64,000 bases of DNA from Coprousia sp963931435 (GTDB lineage Bacteria > Actinomycetota > Coriobacteriia > Coriobacteriales > Coriobacteriaceae): the NCBI GenBank assembly GCA_963931435.1, contig OZ007012.1:1612001-1676000 (forward strand), in the 5' to 3' direction. The notes under the pieces are model-generated. The model did no database searches. It had not been told where the DNA came from and saw only the letters and a list, made by a program, of their open reading frames with translations. The position numbers were made by a program, and so were the translations under genes. How positions within the stretch are numbered: position 1 is the stretch's first letter; each line of letters starts with the position of its first letter. This document shows, in pieces, positions 52,605-61,970 of the stretch.

Positions 52605-55460
52605 ATGTCCGAGAGCACCGTAGCCGCATCGTCCGCCGCGTCCGATCGGGCGCCCGCGCCCACCGGAGCAGGCACGCCGTCCACGAGCGCGCCTCACGGC
52701 GGCCGCGCCTCGGCGAGCTCGTTCGCCGCAGGCGGCAGCGCTCCCGCGGCCCCCGGATCGCTCGGCGCGCTCTCGCCCAGCTGGCGCCTGCCGGAAGACG
52801 GATCGGAACCCGAGCCGTGGCTCACGGCGGACGAGGCCTTCGAGCGCTTCCTCACCTGGTGCGAGGAGCGCGGCATCGAGCTGTGGGCGCACCAGGAGGA
52901 GGCCCTCATGGACCTCGCCGCCGGCGACCACGTGATCCTCGGCACGCCCACCGGCTCGGGCAAGTCGCTCGTGGCGCTCGGCATGCTCTTCTTCGGCATG
53001 GCGCAGGGGCGACGCGCCTACTACACCGCGCCCATCAAGGCGCTGGTCTCCGAGAAGTTCTTCGACCTGGTGGAGGTGCTGGGGCGCGACAACGTCGGTA
53101 TGATCACGGGCGACACGCACATCAACACCGAGGCGCCCGTCATCTGCTGCACGGCCGAGATCCTCGCCAACCAGGCGCTGCGCGAGGGCGACGAGGCGGA
53201 CGTGGGCGTGGTCGCCATGGATGAGTTCCACTACTTCGCCGACCCCGACCGCGGCTGGGCCTGGCAGGTTCCGCTGCTCGCCCTGCCGCGCACGCAGTTC
53301 ATGCTCATGAGCGCCACGCTCGGTGACATGACGCAGATCGCCGCCGCCCTGTGCGAGCGGACGGGCACCGAGGTGGATCTGGTTACGGATGCGCCGCGCC
53401 CGGTGCCGCTCGCGTTCGAGTACGTCGACACGCCGCTCGAGGGCACGGTCGAGCTGGCGCTGCGCCGCGGAGAGGCGCCCCTCTACATCGTGCACTTCAG
53501 CCAGGACGCCGCGCTCGCCACCGCCAGCTCGCTCGCCAACTTCGGCATCGCCACCAAGGAGCAGCGCGAGGCCATCAAGGAGGCGGCACGCGGCACGCGC
53601 TTCACCACGGCGTTCGGCAAGATCCTGCACCGGCTCATCGGCTGCGGCGTGGGCGTGCACCACGCCGGCATGCTGCCGCGCTACCGCCTCTTGGTGGAAC
53701 GGCTCGCCCAGCAGGGACTGCTGCCCGTCATCTGCGGCACCGACACGCTCGGCGTCGGCATCAACGTGCCCATCCACACCGTGGTGCTCACCGCGCTCAC
53801 CAAGTTCGACGGCCACCGCATGCGGCGCCTGCGAGCCCGCGAGTTCCACCAGATCGCCGGACGCGCGGGGCGGGCCGGGTTCGACACCGAGGGCATGGTG
53901 ATCGCCGAGGCGCCCGAGCACGAGATCGAGAACGCCAAGCTCGTGGCCAAGGCCGGCGGCGACCCCAAGAAGCTCCGCAAGATCAAGCGCAAGAAGCCGC
54001 CCGAGGGGTTCGTCACTTGGAACAAGGGCACGTTCGAGCGCCTGTGCGAGGCACAGCCCGAGCCGCTCAAACCCCGGCTGCGCGTCACGCACTCCATGGT
54101 GCTCTCGATGGTGGAGCGCGGCGGCGACGCCCGCGAGCGCGTGCGTGCGCTCATCGCCGCGAGCCTGCAGACACCCGAGGAGAAGCTCAAGCTGGAGGCG
54201 CGGGCGGACGAGATCTTCGCCACGCTCATCGACTCGGGCGTGGTGGTGCGCCGGCTCGTCGCGACGGATGCGGAGGGCGCCGATACCCCGTGGGAGCCCA
54301 CCGGTGACGCGACCACAGCCGGCCCCGGCGCCGGGGACGCGGACGTCCCTGACCTCGCAGCACTCGAAGCGTCCGCCGCCTTCGACCTCACCGCGTCGGC
54401 GCCTGCCGGCTGCTCGTGGGACTACGCCCTCACGGTCGACCTGCCCGAGGACTTCGCCCTCGACCAGCCCCTCTCCCCCTTCCTGCTCGCCGCGCTCGAG
54501 CTGCTCGATCCCGAGAGCGACTCCTACACCCTCGACCTCATCTCGATGGTCGAGGCCACGCTCGAGGACCCCAAGCAGGTGCTGCGCGCCCAGGAGCGCG
54601 CGGCGCGCGATGCAGCCATGGCCGCCATGAAGGCCGAGGGCGTGGATTACGAGGAGCGTCTGGAGCGCATCGCCGAGGTCACCTATCCCAAGCCGCTTGA
54701 GGATCTGCTCGACGCGGCGTTCTCCCGCTACTGCGAGAAGGTGCCCTGGGCCAACGACTACGCGCTCAGCCCCAAATCGGTCCTGCGCGACATGCTGGAG
54801 GGGGCGTCCGACTTCAAGGGGTACGTCCAGCGCTACAAGATCGCCCGTTCCGAGGGCATCCTGCTGCGCTACCTCGCCGAGGCGTTCCGCTCGCTCGACC
54901 GCACGGTGCCGGTTTCCAAGCGCACACCCGAGCTCGAGGACATCATCTCCTGGCTCGGCTTCATGGTGCGCTCAGTCGACTCCAGCCTGGTGGACGAGTG
55001 GGAGGCAGCGGGCGACCCCGCCGCCTTCGACATGGCGCCTCCCACCGCAGCCGACGCCGTGGTCGCCGACCGGCGCGGCGTGACCCTGCTGGTGCGCAAC
55101 GCGCTCTTCAGGCGCGTCACGCTTGCGGCGCGCGACAAGGCGCGCGAGCTCGGCGAGCTGGATGCGGACTGGGGCATGGGCGAGGTGCGCTGGCAGCGGG
55201 CGCTCGACGCCTTCCACGAGGCGCACGAGGAGATCCTCACCACCGGGGACGCGCGCTCCACGGCGTTCCTCGTCCTCGACGAGGCGGACGAGCAGGCCGA
55301 TCACGTCTGGCACGTCCACCAGATCTTCCTCGACTCCGATGACGACCGCGACTTCGGCATCATGGCAGATGTCGACCTCGACGCCACGCAGGAGCAGGGC
55401 GAAGCCGTCTTCAAGAACTACCGCGTCGGCTTCATCGAGGATCTGCTAGCGGTCGAGTGA
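52605..55460 (+). CDS. Ski2-like DEAD/DEAH-box helicase with DUF3516 C-terminal region
   Basis: 951 residues, actinobacterial HelY-like SF2 helicase. After a ~65-residue Ala/Ser-rich leader: GTPTGSGKSLVALG (motif I), YYTAPIKALVSEKFFDL, motif II as VVAMDEFHYFAD (DEFH), LMSATLGDM, GCGVGVHHAGMLPRYR, TLGVGINVPIHTVV and QIAGRAGRAGFDTEG (motif VI). The C-terminal ~500 residues (from KRKKPPEGFVTWNKGTFERL) match the plan of DUF3516. Probably an RNA helicase in RNA turnover. A short low-complexity insert near 565-590. Followed within 60 nt by mutT. Confidence 0.88.
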   Translation: MSESTVAASSAASDRAPAPTGAGTPSTSAPHGGRASASSFAAGGSAPAAPGSLGALSPSWRLPEDGSEPEPWLTADEAFERFLTWCEERGIELWAHQEEALMDLAAGDHVILGTPTGSGKSLVALGMLFFGMAQGRRAYYTAPIKALVSEKFFDLVEVLGRDNVGMITGDTHINTEAPVICCTAEILANQALREGDEADVGVVAMDEFHYFADPDRGWAWQVPLLALPRTQFMLMSATLGDMTQIAAALCERTGTEVDLVTDAPRPVPLAFEYVDTPLEGTVELALRRGEAPLYIVHFSQDAALATASSLANFGIATKEQREAIKEAARGTRFTTAFGKILHRLIGCGVGVHHAGMLPRYRLLVERLAQQGLLPVICGTDTLGVGINVPIHTVVLTALTKFDGHRMRRLRAREFHQIAGRAGRAGFDTEGMVIAEAPEHEIENAKLVAKAGGDPKKLRKIKRKKPPEGFVTWNKGTFERLCEAQPEPLKPRLRVTHSMVLSMVERGGDARERVRALIAASLQTPEEKLKLEARADEIFATLIDSGVVVRRLVATDAEGADTPWEPTGDATTAGPGAGDADVPDLAALEASAAFDLTASAPAGCSWDYALTVDLPEDFALDQPLSPFLLAALELLDPESDSYTLDLISMVEATLEDPKQVLRAQERAARDAAMAAMKAEGVDYEERLERIAEVTYPKPLEDLLDAAFSRYCEKVPWANDYALSPKSVLRDMLEGASDFKGYVQRYKIARSEGILLRYLAEAFRSLDRTVPVSKRTPELEDIISWLGFMVRSVDSSLVDEWEAAGDPAAFDMAPPTAADAVVADRRGVTLLVRNALFRRVTLAARDKARELGELDADWGMGEVRWQRALDAFHEAHEEILTTGDARSTAFLVLDEADEQADHVWHVHQIFLDSDDDRDFGIMADVDLDATQEQGEAVFKNYRVGFIEDLLAVE

Positions 55461-55461
55461 G

Positions 55462-55467
55462 TATAAT
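55462..55467 (+). promoter_or_regulatory. -10 of the Nudix gene
   Basis: Consensus TATAAT directly after the helicase stop, 51 nt before the Nudix ATG; no clear -35. Confidence 0.45.
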
Positions 55468-55518
55468 GCAGTGTCTGCAACATGATCCAAGTCGCCAGAA
55501 CACATGAGGAGGCTCATG

Positions 55519-55905
55519 ATGAAAACGGTTTCCGTCGCAGCTGCCATCATTCGTCGTGATGATCAGATCCTCGCCGCCCAACGGGGCTACGGGGAGTTCA
55601 AGGGTGGATGGGAGTTTCCCGGCGGCAAGCTGGAGCCCGGAGAGACGGCCGAAGCCGCCTGTGTTCGAGAAATACAAGAGGAGCTCCACGTTACCGTTGG
55701 GCATCTGGAGCGCCTGTGCGCCGTTGAATATGACTACACTTCGTTCCATCTTTCGATGGAATGCTTTCTCTGCTCTATAGAATCCGGAACCATTGATGAC
55801 AGCGAGCACGAAGACCTGAGATGGCTCGACAAAGAGCATCTCTGGGATGTCGCCTGGCTCCCTGCCGACGTGCACGTAGTTCGCGCCATCGAATCTAAGA
55901 TGTGA
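55519..55905 (+). CDS. Nudix hydrolase (MutT-like nucleoside triphosphate pyrophosphohydrolase)
   Basis: 128 residues. Nudix box GGKLEPGETAEAACVREIQEEL matches GX5EX7REUXEEXGU except that the Gly after EE is Leu. MKTVSVAAAIIRRDDQILAA and GGWEFPGGK are typical of the MutT/CTP-diphosphatase group, which clears oxidised or non-canonical (d)NTPs. The second of two ATGs is used because GAGGAGG is 6 nt upstream of it. Its 3' end overlaps by 11 nt the convergent PLD-helicase gene, and its GC is as low as that gene's, so both may have arrived together. Confidence 0.88.
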   Translation: MKTVSVAAAIIRRDDQILAAQRGYGEFKGGWEFPGGKLEPGETAEAACVREIQEELHVTVGHLERLCAVEYDYTSFHLSMECFLCSIESGTIDDSEHEDLRWLDKEHLWDVAWLPADVHVVRAIESKM

Positions 55906-58855
55906 TCGAGTCCTCGCACCCTGCTCGTGAATCCTCGTCTTCGTGTAGGTCCGCAACCATGAATTCATAGATATCCCTACGAACCGGTACATCCAGACGG
56001 TAGGTTATCTCCACCGCCTTTTTATGCGCGCCGGGCATGATGATGGGCTTGAATGAGCCCGTTGGATACATCTCGCCGAGAAAGTAGAATTCCTTGCTTC
56101 CCTCATCATTCTTGTTCTTGCGCATGAACAGATATGTTCGCATGCCGTTGTGAGGCCAATTCTGGAGCCTCTGGATCTCAGGGGAAGACAGATCACGCGG
56201 CTGCTTTGAGATCGCTATGAGCTCTTTATCCGAAACGAAGCGATCCTCGTACCTGATCGAATCGCTAATGCAAGAATCTTTGTCGTAGTTGATAAATACG
56301 GGAAAGGTTTTCGTCTCCGCATCGTATTTATATCCGCCGATATTCTGCCCATTGACGTTCCTGCGCCATCCCAGCAGGCGGCACGCCTCTTCGTAGGTAT
56401 ATTTCGCATTCAGCACGAACCCGGTGTCCTTATACCGGCCTTCATAACGCTCTTCATATCGAGAAATCCCGAAGTCAAGCAGCTCCAAAATCTGACGCTT
56501 GAATTTCTGGTTCTCCAACATGGAAGAAAACTGCTTGGTCAAGCGGCAGCCATACTCATCTTTGATAATCAAGGGGACGAAGTCTTTGCGAGCATCGAAA
56601 TCCCCATGCAAGACGTTGACTACAGACGAGATAACCGTCGCATGCGTAACAACACCATGCTTTCGACGCGCATTCGAAATCATCTCGTCCACACCTTCAT
56701 GAGGATGCGCTATGAGCTCCTTGAGTACGAAAAGATCTTCAAACCGCTTGCCGTTTGCAAGCTTCTGGGACAGGAATTTGAGAACCCCGCACTCCGAATC
56801 GGAGAAGACCGTATGGTATTCCTTCTCATACTTAGATAGAAACGCATGATATGACCCATATTTCTTGAAATAGAGAAGGGGGTCGATCGCTTTGTTCCGA
56901 TCAAAATCCATCAACGCAGGAATTCGCCCCAGCATCTGGCGCAGACGGCCGTACTCCTCCTTGAGAAACCTCGTTGCCTGGAAATCCCCACCATCGATCG
57001 CACGGTAAATGCGGGCTTCGGCGATGCGCTCAAAACTCACGGTCGATGCACCGGGGATCACCGAGCTTCCTTCTTTCACGATCGTCCGGAGCGTATCCTT
57101 GTTGTACGTCTTGTCCCCTGAAAGTGCGATGGGAACGAAATAATTCTTTTGGTAGTTCCCGATGAAATCGAGCACGAGCGTGTAGTCTTTCCCAGGGTCC
57201 TTCCGCAATCCGCGTCCGAGTTGTTGGACGAATACGATCGCGGATTCGGTTTTCCTCAGCATGATGATCTGGTTGACCGATGGGATATCGATGCCCTCGT
57301 TAAAGATGTCGACGGTAAAAATGTATTCAAGCTCCCCTTGTTCAAGACGACGAATCCCCTCATCGCGCTCGAAATCAGAGTTTGCCCCGCTCAATGCAAG
57401 CGTTCGATAACCCAGTGCATTGAATCGCTCTGATAGGGCGGCAGCCTCATCGTTCCTGTTGCAGAAAATGAGCCCTTTCCGCCTTCGCTTGTCGACGGTA
57501 TACTCTTCGATTTTTTGAATGATATGCCGAACGCGTTCCGATGACACCAGCTTTGAAAAGAGTGAGATGTCGTTCTCTTCCTGATAATCTATCGAAAGAT
57601 CGGCGATCCCATAATAATGGAAGGGCACGAGCATGTCGTTTGCCAGCGCATCCTGCAGCGTGATCTGATAGGCGATCACATGGTTGAATAGCGCGAAGAC
57701 ATCGTATCCGTCCGTACGATTCGGCGTCGCCGTCATCCCCAAGCAGAACGATGGCTTGAAATGAGACAGGATTCTCTGGTAGCTTTCCGAGCCCGTCCGA
57801 TGCGCCTCGTCCACCACTATGTAGTCAAACGTATTCGGATCTATCCTGTCCAGATACCTCACGATGGTTGAGCACATTGCGAACAAACATGTCGCCGATG
57901 TCCCATCAGACTCTGGAGCGTACATTCCAAACGTATATATTCCGCCCAGCAGCCTCTTATAGCTTTCAAGCGATGCCCGCAGTATTCGCCTGCGATGAGC
58001 GAGAAACAATACGCGGCCCGGTCGCTCCCTCAGCACGTCGAACGCTGAGAGATAGGTCTTCCCCGTTCCCGTCGCGGACACGAGCAACGCGCGAGGCTCC
58101 TTTCGGCGATGAAGCACCGCCAACGCTTCAAGAGCCTGCTCCTGCATCTTGTTGGGACGCAGCGTGCCCTTCAGACCGTCCGACATCGCGTCTGCAGGCT
58201 CTGCGATCGAATGAAAGGCGGCGCGGACGGAACTCGTTTTATTCCCCGCAATCCAGTAGCTCTCGTACTGCTTAACCCATCCTTCAGATAGCGCGACCGT
58301 CTGATCGCCCCTCCAAAGCGCATCAAACTCCTGCTCGATCAACCGCAAGACCTCACCGCGCTCATAGGAGCGAAACAGGACGTTCCACTCCTTGTTACAG
58401 GTGAGCGCCATCTGCGTTAGATTCGAGCTGCCTATGATCACCGTGCTGGTATCAGAATCACGGAACAAGTAACCCTTCGCATGTAGGTTGCCTTGGTATA
58501 CGTGAACGTCGATGTTGTCGTATTCCATCAGCTTCCGGAAGGATGCGGGACTATTGAAATTCAAATAGGTCGATGTGAGAATCCTGCCCTTGATACCCGC
58601 CCGTTTCGCCTCGGCCAGAATTTGAACCAGGCATGATAGACCGCTTTCTGCAATAAATGCGACGCAAAAATCGAATGACGAGCACCGGGCGAACTGGCGT
58701 CGAAAGACCGCGAGCAGATTCTCCCCCGTCTCTATCGAATTGGCTATCAGGGAAGCTCGGGAACCGTCCTCGCTTTCCTGCGCCGCATCGACAAATGACG
58801 TTCTCAAGCCCTTCATGAATGCTTGCTGCGCCGCATCAGCACCCTGGTTGCCCAT
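55895..58855 (-). CDS. PLD nuclease - SF2 helicase - DUF3427 protein
   Basis: 986 residues. PLD-like (HKD) nuclease domain at ~35-185 with HAKGYLFRDSDTSTVIIGSSN (His125, Lys127); SF2 helicase with ATGTGKTYLSAF (Walker A ~262-268), VVDEAHRTG (DEAH ~349-352), LGMTATPNRTDGYD, IFTVDIFNEGIDIPSVNQ and FVQQLGRGLRKDPGKD; C-terminal DUF3427 (about 740-960, YTYEEACRLLGWRRNVNGQNI and FYFLGEMYP). Start at the ATG 8 nt after GAGAGG. Clearly lower GC than its neighbours, with many AT-ending codons, so probably transferred. HKD nuclease-helicase proteins occur in phage-defence and restriction-like loci; nuclease plus helicase action on DNA is inferred. Confidence 0.9.
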   Translation of the reverse strand: MGNQGADAAQQAFMKGLRTSFVDAAQESEDGSRASLIANSIETGENLLAVFRRQFARCSSFDFCVAFIAESGLSCLVQILAEAKRAGIKGRILTSTYLNFNSPASFRKLMEYDNIDVHVYQGNLHAKGYLFRDSDTSTVIIGSSNLTQMALTCNKEWNVLFRSYERGEVLRLIEQEFDALWRGDQTVALSEGWVKQYESYWIAGNKTSSVRAAFHSIAEPADAMSDGLKGTLRPNKMQEQALEALAVLHRRKEPRALLVSATGTGKTYLSAFDVLRERPGRVLFLAHRRRILRASLESYKRLLGGIYTFGMYAPESDGTSATCLFAMCSTIVRYLDRIDPNTFDYIVVDEAHRTGSESYQRILSHFKPSFCLGMTATPNRTDGYDVFALFNHVIAYQITLQDALANDMLVPFHYYGIADLSIDYQEENDISLFSKLVSSERVRHIIQKIEEYTVDKRRRKGLIFCNRNDEAAALSERFNALGYRTLALSGANSDFERDEGIRRLEQGELEYIFTVDIFNEGIDIPSVNQIIMLRKTESAIVFVQQLGRGLRKDPGKDYTLVLDFIGNYQKNYFVPIALSGDKTYNKDTLRTIVKEGSSVIPGASTVSFERIAEARIYRAIDGGDFQATRFLKEEYGRLRQMLGRIPALMDFDRNKAIDPLLYFKKYGSYHAFLSKYEKEYHTVFSDSECGVLKFLSQKLANGKRFEDLFVLKELIAHPHEGVDEMISNARRKHGVVTHATVISSVVNVLHGDFDARKDFVPLIIKDEYGCRLTKQFSSMLENQKFKRQILELLDFGISRYEERYEGRYKDTGFVLNAKYTYEEACRLLGWRRNVNGQNIGGYKYDAETKTFPVFINYDKDSCISDSIRYEDRFVSDKELIAISKQPRDLSSPEIQRLQNWPHNGMRTYLFMRKNKNDEGSKEFYFLGEMYPTGSFKPIIMPGAHKKAVEITYRLDVPVRRDIYEFMVADLHEDEDSRAGCEDSITS

Positions 58856-59050
58856 GTCCATATCCTCTCAAGCAAAACCCTCTTTCCAGGATACGACAAC
58901 GTGCATCAAAACCAACCAAATCAGCCACACGGAGCCCCTCTATACTCTGCGCAGCAAAACCCATCTACAGCAGGGACCTGGACGCTCATTCATCTATAAG
59001 CCGCGCTGAACGCAGCGATCGATCGCAGGCCCTCCATAGAGGATCAGCTG

Positions 59051-59587
59051 CTAGCGTGCGATGCCCAGCTCGACGGTGTAGAGGGGCTTGTAGAGGGCGC
59101 CTTCGGGGGTGAGGGTGCTCTTGAAGAGGGTGGCGCGCGTCGCGCGGACGGGCGCGGGGAAGACGAGCGCCGGCAAGGCGCCGTGCGGGATGCGGACGCG
59201 GCGCGCCAAGGTGATGTGCGGTCGGAACGGCTTTGGATCGTAGCCGATGCCGCGCTCATCCAGCCCCGCGCGAACCGCGCGGGCGAGCTCGGCGAGGGGC
59301 TCGGAGGGACGGATATCCAAGAACAGCGTCGTTGAGCGCGTCCGGCCGAACGTGCCCAGGCCCATCGGATCCAGCGTGGGAGCAGCGCAGCGCACCGCCG
59401 CCTCATCCAGCGCCGCCAGCGCACCGCGCGCGTGCGCCTCGTCGACATCTCCCAGAAACGCCAAGGTGAGATGGTAGTTTTCGAAGGGGACGAAGCGGCC
59501 CTCCACCGAGCGCGCAAGGCCGCGGGCGAGACACGCGACCTCGTCGCGTAGATCGTCGGGCAACTCGAGGGCGATGAATGCGCGCAT
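59051..59587 (-). CDS. thpR: RNA 2',3'-cyclic phosphodiesterase (2'-5' RNA ligase family)
   Basis: 178 residues with both HxTx motifs of the 2H phosphoesterase fold: YHLTLAFLG (~38-46) and FRPHITLAR (~121-129). Start MRAFIALELPDDL is the family N-terminus, with AAGGAGG upstream. Hydrolyses 2',3'-cyclic ends of RNA, for example after tRNA cleavage. A TATCAT lies 77 nt upstream of the ATG (59664-59669). Confidence 0.92.
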   Translation of the reverse strand: MRAFIALELPDDLRDEVACLARGLARSVEGRFVPFENYHLTLAFLGDVDEAHARGALAALDEAAVRCAAPTLDPMGLGTFGRTRSTTLFLDIRPSEPLAELARAVRAGLDERGIGYDPKPFRPHITLARRVRIPHGALPALVFPAPVRATRATLFKSTLTPEGALYKPLYTVELGIAR

Positions 59588-59774
59588 GCGGCCTCCTTTT
59601 CACGGTGATGGGGCAAGGGGGAAGCGGCGCGGAGCCGCTGCAGCCCCTCACGGTCTTTCCGCGATGATACCCGCTCCCGCCCCATATCCGCCCGTTCGCC
59701 GAGGCGCGCATAGACCGACGGCGAGCTGGGAATACCTGCAACCACGTAGCCGACCCCGTGAAGGAGCGACCACC

Positions 59775-60080
59775 ATGAAATGCCCGGTTTGCAAGGACGT
59801 CACCCTGCTGATGAGCGAGAAGAACGGCGTCGAGATCGACTACTGCCCCGAATGCCGGGGCATCTGGCTCGATCGCGGCGAGCTCGACAAGATCATCGAC
59901 CGCGCCCGCTGGGCGCGCGATTCCTACGATGACGAGCCGCACCATGCCCATGAGAACGATCGCGATCATCGCGAGCGCGCCCGCATGCAGGACGCCGGCC
60001 TGCGCGGTACCCGCAAGAAGAAGAAGGAGAGCCCGCTCTCTGCGCTCTCCGACATCATGGAGATCTTCGGCGGCGAGTGA
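59775..60080 (+). CDS. Zinc-ribbon protein (zf-TFIIB family)
   Basis: 101 residues. Starts MKCPVCKDVTLLMSEKNGVE and continues IDYCPECRGIWLDRGELDKI: two CxxC pairs form a TFIIB-type zinc ribbon with the conserved GIWLDRGEL. The C-terminal half is charged (HAHENDRDHRERAR, RKKKKESPL) and ends in a short hydrophobic helix. AAGGAG 8-9 nt upstream. Function unknown; a longer frame upstream is Arg/Pro noise. Confidence 0.88.
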   Translation: MKCPVCKDVTLLMSEKNGVEIDYCPECRGIWLDRGELDKIIDRARWARDSYDDEPHHAHENDRDHRERARMQDAGLRGTRKKKKESPLSALSDIMEIFGGE

Positions 60081-60222
60081 GCCGCGCAACGCCAAGGCAA
60101 GATGGTGCCCCGCATCGCGCGTGAACCGCCTCATGAACTGCCTCCCGCTTCTTGGACATGGAGATGAAGTCAGAGAGATGGGAGGCTTTCCCATGTCGTT
60201 TGACCTGCGATGCAGACACGAA

Positions 60223-60264
60223 CGAAGGGCCTGTCCGGGTAAAGCTCCCGGAACAGGCCCTTCG
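60223..60264. terminator. Strong bidirectional terminator
   Basis: CGAAGGGCCTGTCCGGG pairs with CCCGG-A-ACAGGCCCTTCG (17 bp, one bulged A), loop TAAAGCT, between the convergent zinc-ribbon and RGG-protein genes. Confidence 0.8.
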
Positions 60265-60363
60265 AAAGTCACCTAGCGGTTACCGCGCCTGCGTCCGAAC
60301 GCGGCACACGTTCGATACGAAGCCCCGCGGCACGCTGGAAAGATAGCTGGCTGGGTGTGCAGC

Positions 60364-61299
60364 CTAGCCGCGGAAGCCACCGCGGTTGCCACCGAAGCCG
60401 CCACGGTCGTTGCCGCGGCCACCGAAACCGCCGCGCGAACCGCCGCGGTCGCCGAAGCCCCCGCGGTTGCCGCCGAAGCCGCCACGGTTGCCGCGGTCGC
60501 CACCACGGCCGCCGAAGCCGCCGCGCGAACCGCCGCGGTCGCCACCACGGCCGCCGCCGAAGCCACCGCGATCACCACGGCCGCCCCGATCGCCGAAGCC
60601 GCCACGCCCGCCACGGTCGCCGCCACGGCCGCCACGGTCACCGCCGCGCGGGCCGCGATCGTCACGGCCGCCGCGCGGACCGCGGTCCTCGTCGAGGCCC
60701 ATGGCCACGAGCGGATCGATCACGTTGTCCAGCAGAGAGAGCAGCTCGAGGGCGTTGTCGGCCGAGAGCTGCGGGATGTACTTCTTGCGCTTCTTGCTCT
60801 GGGCCTGGGCGAGCTCCATGGCGTCCTCGCTAGCGAACACCACCACGTGGCGCATGTCCTCGTCCTCGGGCTCGATGCGGCCCACGATGTCGTGCTTCTC
60901 GGCCTCGGCCAGGATGCCGTTGAGCTCGCGCAGGCGCATGCCCATGAGCTCGGACATCTCCTTCTGCTCCATGCGGGGCTTGAGCTCCAGGAGCTTGAGG
61001 GCGCGCATGAGGTTCTCGTTGCGCTCGCGGTCGATCTCAGCCTCCTGCTCCATCTGGCTGCGGCGGTTGCGCATCAGGCGCGCGGCGCGGTTGAGCTTGT
61101 CGAGCAGCTGGGCGTCCAGATCCTCGGGGATCTCGCGCTCGGCGCCCTCCTCGGAAGCCTCGGCATCCGCGGACCCGGTCTCGTCGGCAGCGGGAGCGGT
61201 CTCGTCGGCCGCGGGGGCGGCGTCCTCGACGACCTCCTCGGCCACGGTCTCGGTCATCTCGTTCATGATCTCGTCGTTCGTCTCTTCAATCTCGGACAT
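60364..61299 (-). CDS. MarR-like winged-helix protein with RGG-repeat tail
   Basis: 311 residues in three parts: an acidic, Ala/Glu-rich N-terminus (1-60); a MarR-like winged-helix region (about 65-165: LLDKLNRAARLMRNRRSQME, MEQKEMSELMGMRLRELNGI, then RHVVVFASEDAMELAQ); a basic bridge (SKKRKKYIPQ) and ~105 residues of tail with about 18 RGG units spaced by D, F, N or S. RGG tails bind RNA and promote condensates in eukaryotic proteins and in some bacterial cold-shock or DEAD-box proteins. A combined transcription or RNA regulator is possible. Start follows AAAGG; an ATG 9 nt upstream lacks spacing. Confidence 0.8.
   Translation of the reverse strand: MSEIEETNDEIMNEMTETVAEEVVEDAAPAADETAPAADETGSADAEASEEGAEREIPEDLDAQLLDKLNRAARLMRNRRSQMEQEAEIDRERNENLMRALKLLELKPRMEQKEMSELMGMRLRELNGILAEAEKHDIVGRIEPEDEDMRHVVVFASEDAMELAQAQSKKRKKYIPQLSADNALELLSLLDNVIDPLVAMGLDEDRGPRGGRDDRGPRGGDRGGRGGDRGGRGGFGDRGGRGDRGGFGGGRGGDRGGSRGGFGGRGGDRGNRGGFGGNRGGFGDRGGSRGGFGGRGNDRGGFGGNRGGFRG
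60367..60690 (-). repeat. Degenerate short-repeat DNA encoding the RGG tail
   Basis: GC-rich imperfect repeats based on CGCGGCGG / GGTTTCGG-type codons (units of 9-24 nt, such as CCGCCGAAGCCGCCACGG on the plus strand) that translate as RGG, RGGF and DRGG. Prone to length change by slippage. Confidence 0.7.
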
Positions 61300-61517
61300 G
61301 GGTCCCATCCTTTCGCGCCTTCCGGCGCCAACTCGGCGCGGCCATCGCGCCCCTATCGGCCTTCCGGCCCTTCAAAACCGTCTTCCGACGGTGCACGGAT
61401 GCGCCATCAGCGCATCGTGCGCACACCAGTGTAGGCGCTACGTGCGAAAACCCCGTCCAAAACCTCATCGCACACGAAAGGCGCACGGAAATGGATCCTT
61501 TGTCTATGGACGCTGCC

Positions 61518-61796
61518 CTACGTCGTCTGGAGCCTCGACAGCGCGCGGCGGATTCCGACGACCACCGGATACACCGCGAACGCCAGGGGGAACATCGCTG
61601 CGGACGCCGCCGCGAGGACGGGCGCCAGCGCCTCGGGGCACCACCATGCCTGCGAAAGCATCTCGACGAGCTGGCCCAGCAGCACCACCATGTAGGTGCA
61701 CCCCGCATAGCGCAGGAGCGTACCCTTGAGACCTGTGAACTCGCTCTCCCGCTCGGCATCGCAAACGCCGCGTCGCTCCGCACCCTGTCCGCTCAT
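61518..61796 (-). CDS. Small membrane protein, hypothetical
   Basis: 92 residues: polar N-terminus (MSGQGAERRGVCDAERESEF), then two hydrophobic segments, TYMVVLLGQLVEML and APVLAAASAAMFPLAFAVYPVVVG, ending RRALSRLQTT. ATG preceded by AGGGTGATC. Not recognised. Stands alone between two divergent-spaced minus-strand genes. Confidence 0.55.
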   Translation of the reverse strand: MSGQGAERRGVCDAERESEFTGLKGTLLRYAGCTYMVVLLGQLVEMLSQAWWCPEALAPVLAAASAAMFPLAFAVYPVVVGIRRALSRLQTT

Positions 61797-61835
61797 ACCG
61801 ATCACCCTGCCTCACGTTGCCGCCGGCCAACCGAA

Positions 61836-61867
61836 CGCACCGGATACCCGTCAAGGTACCCGGTGCG
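61836..61867 (-). terminator. Hairpin downstream of the M4-VWA gene
   Basis: CGCACCGG / CCGGTGCG (8 bp) plus four inner pairs after one mismatch, loop CGTCAA; 104 nt beyond the M4-VWA stop and 40 nt upstream of the small membrane-protein ATG. Confidence 0.5.
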
Positions 61868-61970
61868 ATGCAACCCTTTGTGAGGCGCAGGTCAGGAGTT
61901 GGTAAAGGGGTCCGAACACGTCCTTCGGGCCCTCCGCGCGCCGGGGCGCAGGCGGCCGAGCCGCCCGCAC

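Noticed and set aside
51852..54092. 746-codon minus-strand frame opposite trmB and the DUF3516 helicase
   Set aside because: Antisense shadow; trmB and helicase motifs are on the plus strand.
60367..60690. CRISPR-like or satellite repeat array
   Set aside because: Short degenerate repeats stay in frame and encode RGG units; there are no unique spacers of constant length.
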